DNA of 64,000 bases from Paramyrothecium sp. XJ0827 (Eukaryota; Ascomycota; Sordariomycetes; Hypocreales; Stachybotryaceae). The position numbers and the translations under genes were made by a program. This document shows positions 58,670 to 64,000 of this stretch, one piece after another; within the stretch, counting starts at the first letter, position 1; every line of letters begins with the position of its first letter. Location: positions 4,351,001-4,415,000 of the forward strand of contig JAJFPB010000002.1 of NCBI GenBank assembly GCA_020881915.1. The letters are read 5' to 3'. The notes under the pieces were generated by a model. It searched no databases. It was not told where the DNA came from and worked only from the letters and a program-made list of their open reading frames with translations.

Positions 58670-59731
58670 TCATTGCGCAGCGCCATGACCTTCAATCTCG
58701 TCAACCCACGCCGCCACCTTACGCGCAACCTCCAAGCTCGTGCCTGTACCAAAGTCAGTCAAAGAACCCATACAAAACCAGTCGCCCGGTTACTCACCTT
58801 CTCTCACGCAAAACGCATGCGGCAGGTCGCCCTCGTCGACTGCGATCCTGGTCTTCTCGCCTTGCTGCTTTCTCTTCGTGATAAAGTCGTCCCGGATGTG
58901 GTTTGCCACCCAGTGATCCTCCTTGCCGTAGAACAGAAAAAATCGAGGCACGGTCGACGACGCGGGCGCCTGACGCTCCTCGGCCGTCTCCCACAGCTCC
59001 TGCTCCCACTTCTCCTCGGTGATGGTGCGCAGCTCCGACCGCCCGAGGTGAATAGCCTGCCAGACGCCGTCTCGGCTCTTAAGCCACTCGACCGTCACGG
59101 CGGCCGTCTGAGGCGAGAAGCCCATCCAGCGCTGCACGATTTGGCGGAGCGTGGACTCGGGGAACAGGGTCAGAACGAGCTTGGCCAAGCGGTGCGCGTT
59201 GGGCTCGACGAGCGGTACGCCGAGGAGCGCTGTGGCCCGGGTCCCACTGGGGGAGAGGGCAATGTCCGTTAGAGTTGGGAAGAGCAGAAATCCGTGTTGC
59301 AGGTTGAGATGCGGCGCGCGGCTGGGATCCTGCATGTGTCGGTGGAAGACATCGACCGAGATGTAGCCGCCCACAGAGTGCCCAGTGAGAATGACAAAAT
59401 CATAAGGCCGCGGCTTTCCGTGTTCGTCTGTGGTCCTCAACTTCGCCACCTGCTCGTAGACACCTTCAATCTGACCCTCTAGATCCCACGGCTCATTGCT
59501 CGTCGTGAACGGCGCATGGTCGGCATCCTTGAACCCCAGCAGATTGCGGCCGTGAATGTCGTATGCCGTGCCGTGGTTGGACTCACCATCATCCAGGATC
59601 CCGCGCAGACAGCGTAGAAAATCAGCGTAGTATTCGATCAGCCCGGGGTTGCCGGGCACAAAATAGATGAGGCCGCGCCGTTTGGCGCTGGTGCGTTGCT
59701 GCCCCGACGGCAGCTCTATTGAAGTGAGCAT
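58670..59731 (-). CDS. Lipid-droplet-associated hydrolase-like alpha/beta hydrolase
   Basis: The model is complement of join(58670..58743, 58798..59731), 335 aa. The 54-nt intron (GTGAGT to ACAG) adds a short last exon (TSLEVARKVAAWVDEIEG). The protein opens with IYFVPGNPGLIEYYADFL, the oxyanion-hole block of the LDAH (DUF2305) family. The nucleophile elbow is TGHSVGGYIS (Ser119). The acid is probably Asp272 in YGKEDHWV, a strongly conserved family motif, and the His is H305 in LPHAF just before the intron. The family associates with lipid droplets and is linked to sterol-ester or lipid turnover. Length fits and no membrane span or signal peptide is seen. It is convergent with the BBE-like gene, 195 bp apart. 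Confidence 0.92.
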
Positions 59732-60515
59732 CGATGTGAACAGGACCCTTGTTGGGGTTGAGGATATTATTAGATTGCGAGGCTTCTGACTTTACTCTTA
59801 AATTGAGTAGCTGGTGGCGCAAAGTTTGAATTGCGGCGTCGAATGCCGGAATGCAAACTGACCAGCTTGTTCTGTTCCCCACTACAGAGGAATTCGACCT
59901 CGGCTCTTCTGTCTATTGGCCGCGATCGGGACGCTAATGAGCCCTGGAAAGGCAGATCGGATCGTCACTAATGATTGGCTCAGTCTCTGAATAAGTAAGT
60001 AGTATGCCTCTCACATGAAGGTAATGAATGATATGGCTCAACACAAAATTGGTGTTAGCCGAAAAGTCAGAGATCATAAGACCCAGTTTGATGTCGCCTA
60101 ATTCGCCTCCTATTCCTCACTGATGCCACGTCTCAATGACAAATGGAACAATGCCGTGTGACCACGAATGCTGACATCTCATCACCCATCACGCTACAGT
60201 GAGCTCTCGTTCAGTCATCAAGCGCCGTTTTCACAAAAGCATTCGATAAGGTAAAGTATACTGAGTGAAATAACACAGATACCTTTCACAGGAACCAGAT
60301 CCATTTCGGCTCTACGGCTAGCAACTCCTTGGTTGGGGTTTTAGTCTTGGGAACAACCAGTACATGGCACTCGCGGCTTGAAAAGGAGCGCTACAGCAAA
60401 TGAAGACTCAATAATTTTATAGCAACTTGAACTCGTCACCACAAAATCCCTAACTAGTTGCTCAAAATCCCATTTACTTCATTATCCCTACGCATCTATA
60501 CTTCATCTTGTCCGC
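59732..60515. other. Spacer, 0.8 kb
   Basis: No gene recognised. The left part is the promoter of the hydrolase gene (divergent); the rest is AT-rich without features. Confidence 0.4.
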
Positions 60516-61764
60516 TCACGAGTCTGTGAACTGCTCCATGCGCTCGTCGCTGGAATCGACAAACATTGGCCCGTTCACAGATTGGTGGATCGAAGCATCC
60601 ATGCCCATCGCCACCAGCGCCATGCAGTCCACCTTCGACACCTTGCCCTCCCGGTACAACTTCCATCAGGAGCAGCCTTGCCTCGTCCGCCTTCCTCTCG
60701 TCGCTGCCTACCCGGTTCGCTCGGGCCATTTACGCATGTCTCTGCCCAGACCCGGGCTGGCCGACGACGTGCTGAGCCGCGACGATGCTCGCCGGTTCCT
60801 GTGTGTGGTCGCGGACCGGGAGCAGTAGCGTGTTGGCGACAGTCATCTCCTGGTCCTCGGACGTCGCAGATGGGAACTCTTTCTCGTCTGAGATCTCGCA
60901 ACAGGGAACTTTAGCTGCAGTACATGCTTGGGGTCCGCTGAAGACGCGTGTACGGCAATAAGCTGGTTAGCTTCTGAGTCCTGATCCGACCGGGCCAGTA
61001 TGAGATGCTTGAATGCTTGGAACTGGCTCTCCGATTCCCAGGTCATACGTACCGCTTGCTCCTTGAGCGTGATGCCAAAAGCAGCCAGACTACCAAACAC
61101 CTTGAAACTATCCACGAGCCGGGTCCGATGCCTTGCGCGCTGCTGTAGCCATTTCTTGATTCATCCTTCTCATTGCTTCGTTCGCCTTGGAGGGAACGGC
61201 TATAACCAAGGGTTCTGTCGTCGTCGTATCAAACTTGCAGGTGTCCTTGTCTGCACCAATGAAGATGTGTATAACATGGTTGAAGTTGACGCCCGATTGC
61301 CGAACCCTTTTGTTCTTCTTTTGGATGGCATGCTACGCTTTTCTCAAATTCCCGAAAGCGAAGACATTGCCGAAAAAGCTGTCGTCCAAAGCAAGTAGAA
61401 GGAGTGAGGGATGCGGATGGTGACCAGCACCGAGAGGATATGCAAGCTCTCTCAAAATCTCGATGCTGCGAGCCTTTGTACACTCGTTATACTCCGCCTC
61501 TAGCCAGTCACGCGCTCATTTCGCCGACGAGCCCTCGAGCACCACGCAGAGTTCGGCTTGCGTTTTGCTCTCAATTGTCATGGTCCATGGAGCCGCGGTT
61601 AGCTCTGCCCACGAGGTGTCTGCTTCCCATACAACGTCGGGTATCGTGACTGCAGCCAACTCAGAACCATCACTGCGCTTGGCAGGCCTAGGGCCAGAGT
61701 CGCCATTGTCTTTCTGACGAGAGACAAGAGCCCTTGAGATAGAATGCTTCAATGATAACAGCAA
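60516..61764 (-). pseudogene. Decayed gene of unknown family
   Basis: From ATG 61764 a minus-strand frame runs 218 codons, broken only by TGA at 61518-61516 and TAG at 61335-61333. It reads VVWEADTSWAELTAAPWTMT, then RDWLEAEYNECTKARSIEIL, FFGNVFAFGNLRKA, NFNHVIHIFIGADKDTC and AMRRMNQEMATAARKA. At 61110 it stops, and the +1-shifted frame continues directly as LVDSFKVFGSLAAFGITLKE to about 60900. After a further shift a segment reads KVDCMALVAMGMDASIHQSV and ends at TGA 60516. Segments on either side of each break form one continuous protein-like sequence. Both early stops are explained by single C-to-T changes (CGA, CAG). No domain is recognised. The GC content is higher than in the surrounding spacers. 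Confidence 0.5.
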
Positions 61765-62402
61765 CTAGTGGATGCGTTTGATCCTTTGTTCTAAACCTTG
61801 CCCGTAACGTAGTTATGTTCACCCAATTGACTCATTTTGTCCATCTCGGCGGTATGAGACTCGCAAGGGGCAATATTTTGCACTGGGCTGGAACAAGAAT
61901 CGCCTAGAGGTGGTAATTCGTAAGCCAAGCATGATGCGATAACATCTGTAACGATCTAGGCAGCTATGAACCTTCTGCCCAGGGTTTGGTGACAAGAGCA
62001 CGTTTGCAAGAGCAGCGGACGGGGCAGACACCTCCCACCAAGCCTGTCTTAAACCTGCCTGTGCTTCAGTTTCTGGGTCAACCTTTCTATTATGATGCAG
62101 CTTCTGAGAAGCAATCCAGGGGTCCTTATTTAAGCAGAGATATAGAGATTAGGCATACGCAGCAGATGACAGAGCTCGATGTCCGGAATATCAGGGTTTT
62201 CATGTTGAATCTGATCTGGTCTACGGCAATCCAGCATTCCGATGGAACAGGACTCTTGGTTTCCCTTCGCGGATATTGCCAGCTCGCTTCACCGCAAAAA
62301 GTAACGCACACCCACACCCAAAAGCAAAAGAATTGAGAATTGCCTGACATTCCTAAACTTGCAAATTTCTTTCCTCAGCCGGGTTCATCTGACGCTACTA
62401 AT
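61765..62402. other. Spacer, 0.6 kb
   Basis: A 116-codon plus-strand frame (61986-62336, GTG start) has no ATG start, signal or motif. I see no gene. Confidence 0.35.
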
Positions 62403-63998
62403 CTATAACTGGATAAGCAATGTGGTCTTATTCGTCCTCGGTTTCTTTGTCGTCGTATTCTGAGTATTCTGCGTATTCTGCATACTCTGCGAATTCTGTG
62501 TAACCTGCGTATTCTTCCTGTTATTCATATTTTTTGTCTTCTTCGTCGTCGTCATCGTCTTCTTCCTCTTGTCTTCTTGATCTTCTCCGCCCCATACAGG
62601 GGTCTTGTTATAGTAGCAGCAATCGCATTCATCGTCATCACAGCACTCTCCGTCACTTGACTGGTTTTCCCAAATCGTCTCAGAAAACCCATGTGGGCGA
62701 TAGGAAGCCCAATCTAATTGTAGTTTGCTTTCCTCATCAAAATTCTTTTTCTGCTCTTCGCATTCGAGATGTTCTTCATCAGACCATCTTGCCTGGGACT
62801 TTAACCGTGAAGCCAAGGCATAGTACCCATTTCTTTCTGCCAGGGCGACTGCGCGGATCAGATGAGTCCGTCCATCTCCATCGGTGACGCATCCGAAATG
62901 TATAAGAAGATGGACCATGTCTAGCCTACCGTATTCAGCCGCACCTTCGAGTGCCGTCCTGCCGAAATAACGAGCTCTGGGCGCGTTCATGTCAGCCTTA
63001 TGGTCGGATATCAGCCAGTTTGCGATGCCCAGATAGCCCTTCATTGCCGCCAATTGCAGGGCCGTGGCCCCGGCTATCGGTGCAGCCTTTGCGTTGACAT
63101 CAGCCCCCGCATCAAGAAGCAATTTGATGGATTCCTGGTGTCCCGACTCAACAGCAGCTTGCAGTGCGGTACGGTTCATGAATACATATTTCTCATGTGA
63201 TTTCCATGGTGTCCAACCGTCATAGTGACAAAAAATTCGCTTCAGGTTGCGCTTCCATACTGGTCGACTGTTAACGTTCGCTCCATAACGCAACAGAAGT
63301 CTGAGAATCTCTGGATCATGCCTAGCTGCTGCAACTTGGATAGGCGTGCTTGACCAGGGATATCGGCGCTTCATATTGAATCCATGGGCAATGAGAATCT
63401 CGATCTCCTGATGAGTCCCCTGGTTAACGTATTGCAGGATAGCTAACGCAGTGGGCTTGAAGCCATTCTTGAGCATTCGTTCCAAGAATTGTCTTCTGGT
63501 TTTGTTATCCAGCCGGGAATTACTGGTCATGGTGGAGTCTAAAACGTGAATGACAGGATCATACGTCGCCCGAACCTTGATGCTCTTTGGCGGCGGTTGC
63601 GAAAGCAGAGCATCCAACAATTGAGGCCGACTAGTATAAAACGATATAGCACTTGATATCGAATCACGGATATTGAAGGCTATATTTTCATAGCCATTGG
63701 GGTGTGACTCTGCTAAAGAATATACCCAACTAAGTAATTGTTGGGACAGACCAACATAAGGCAAGGTAGCGATGTCCTCGCCAGCAGCCTGTATTGCTAG
63801 GTGCAGGGTCCGGGAAAGAAGTTTCGGTGGAATTATGTCCAGGGCGGACTCCATCAGAACTATGCCAGGCCGGCAAAGGCGGATCTCCTTTTTTTGTGCG
63901 AAGTCTTCCATTGAGGCGAGCACATCGCTCCAAAGTTCTGCAGCTATCTTTTGATCAGATTGGGCCTTTTGTCGTATATGCGAAATGCAACTAGCCAT
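62403..63998 (-). CDS. Ankyrin-repeat protein, partial at the right edge
   Basis: At least 531 aa are encoded in one exon on the minus strand. An ATG lies at 63998, two bases from the window edge, so the real start may be beyond it. Residues 1-190 are helical and not recognised. Four to five ankyrin repeats follow at about 200-385 (STPIQVAAARHDPEILRLLL, RTALQAAVESGHQESIKLLL, TALQLAAMKGYLGIANWLI). An acidic, Cys-rich patch (ECCDDDECDCCYYNK) at about 455-469 is metal-binding-like. The C-terminus is low-complexity Lys/Thr and repeated Gln-Asn-Thr units. No NACHT motif is visible in the window. Relation to the NLR-like genes nearby is possible only through the ankyrin module. Confidence 0.8.
   Translation of the reverse strand: MASCISHIRQKAQSDQKIAAELWSDVLASMEDFAQKKEIRLCRPGIVLMESALDIIPPKLLSRTLHLAIQAAGEDIATLPYVGLSQQLLSWVYSLAESHPNGYENIAFNIRDSISSAISFYTSRPQLLDALLSQPPPKSIKVRATYDPVIHVLDSTMTSNSRLDNKTRRQFLERMLKNGFKPTALAILQYVNQGTHQEIEILIAHGFNMKRRYPWSSTPIQVAAARHDPEILRLLLRYGANVNSRPVWKRNLKRIFCHYDGWTPWKSHEKYVFMNRTALQAAVESGHQESIKLLLDAGADVNAKAAPIAGATALQLAAMKGYLGIANWLISDHKADMNAPRARYFGRTALEGAAEYGRLDMVHLLIHFGCVTDGDGRTHLIRAVALAERNGYYALASRLKSQARWSDEEHLECEEQKKNFDEESKLQLDWASYRPHGFSETIWENQSSDGECCDDDECDCCYYNKTPVWGGEDQEDKRKKTMTTTKKTKNMNNRKNTQVTQNSQSMQNTQNTQNTTTKKPRTNKTTLLIQL
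62455..62517. repeat. 9-bp minisatellite in the ankyrin gene's 3' coding end
   Basis: Seven imperfect units of GTATTCTGC-type (plus strand) form a 63-bp array. Read on the minus strand each unit encodes three residues (Gln-Asn-Thr-like), giving a Q/N/T-rich tail. Because the unit is a multiple of three, copy-number change keeps frame. Confidence 0.75.
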
Positions 63999-64000
63999 GT

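Noticed and set aside
1..64000. Secondary-metabolite gene cluster
   Set aside because: A PRISE-like reductase, an FAD monooxygenase, a BBE-like oxidase and a transporter are present, but they are spread over 45 kb with NLR genes between them and there is no polyketide, peptide or terpene synthase.

Overview
The window comes from the nuclear genome of a filamentous ascomycete (Pezizomycotina, probably a Sordariomycete). Three things point there: short GT-AG introns of about 44-107 nt with CTRAY-like branch sites, fungal families (CFEM, Ecm33-like, PRISE/SirQ-like, UNC93-like MFS, BBE-type oxidase), and several fungal STAND/NLR-like genes with Helo-like N-termini, NACHT cores and ankyrin tails. 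No species can be named from sequence alone. I see no rRNA, tRNA, CRISPR or convincing intact transposon.

Layout. At 0.1-7 kb there are two GPI-anchored surface proteins: an Ecm33/receptor-L-domain protein, then, after a 4.8 kb gene-free stretch, a CFEM protein. At 7-10.4 kb the sequence is gene-free, with a perfect 38-bp tandem duplication. At 10.4-15.3 kb lie a Helo-like/ankyrin protein (4 exons), a decayed minus-strand relic and a PRISE/SirQ-like short-chain reductase (4 exons). At 17.2-18.5 kb lie a GFA-domain protein and a broken minus-strand coding region with no known family. At 18.8-26.8 kb two NACHT-ankyrin genes face each other tail to tail, with a 5'-truncated PAQR/hemolysin-III relic between them. 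At 29-38 kb there is a fungal ORF with one internal stop, an UNC93-like transporter, a small secreted cysteine-rich protein and an FAD monooxygenase. At 38.4-42.6 kb there is an orphan Helo-like fragment and a CorA-like membrane protein. At 45-49.6 kb there is an HGD-type protein kinase and a membrane/coiled-coil protein. At 51.8-56.2 kb there is a Kex2-processed secreted protein and a third NACHT gene with an apparent frameshift. At 56.7-59.7 kb there is a BBE-like FAD oxidase and a lipid-droplet-associated-hydrolase-like protein. At 60.5-64 kb there is a decayed gene of unknown family, then an ankyrin protein cut by the right edge.

Taken together this looks like an accessory, fast-turnover region. 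Six loci carry STAND/NLR or ankyrin modules, at least five are decayed coding relics, and there are several secreted or surface proteins, all separated by long gene-poor spacers. By analogy with known fungal NLRs, a role in non-self recognition or heterokaryon incompatibility is plausible. That is inference; the sequence shows only the architecture and its decay.
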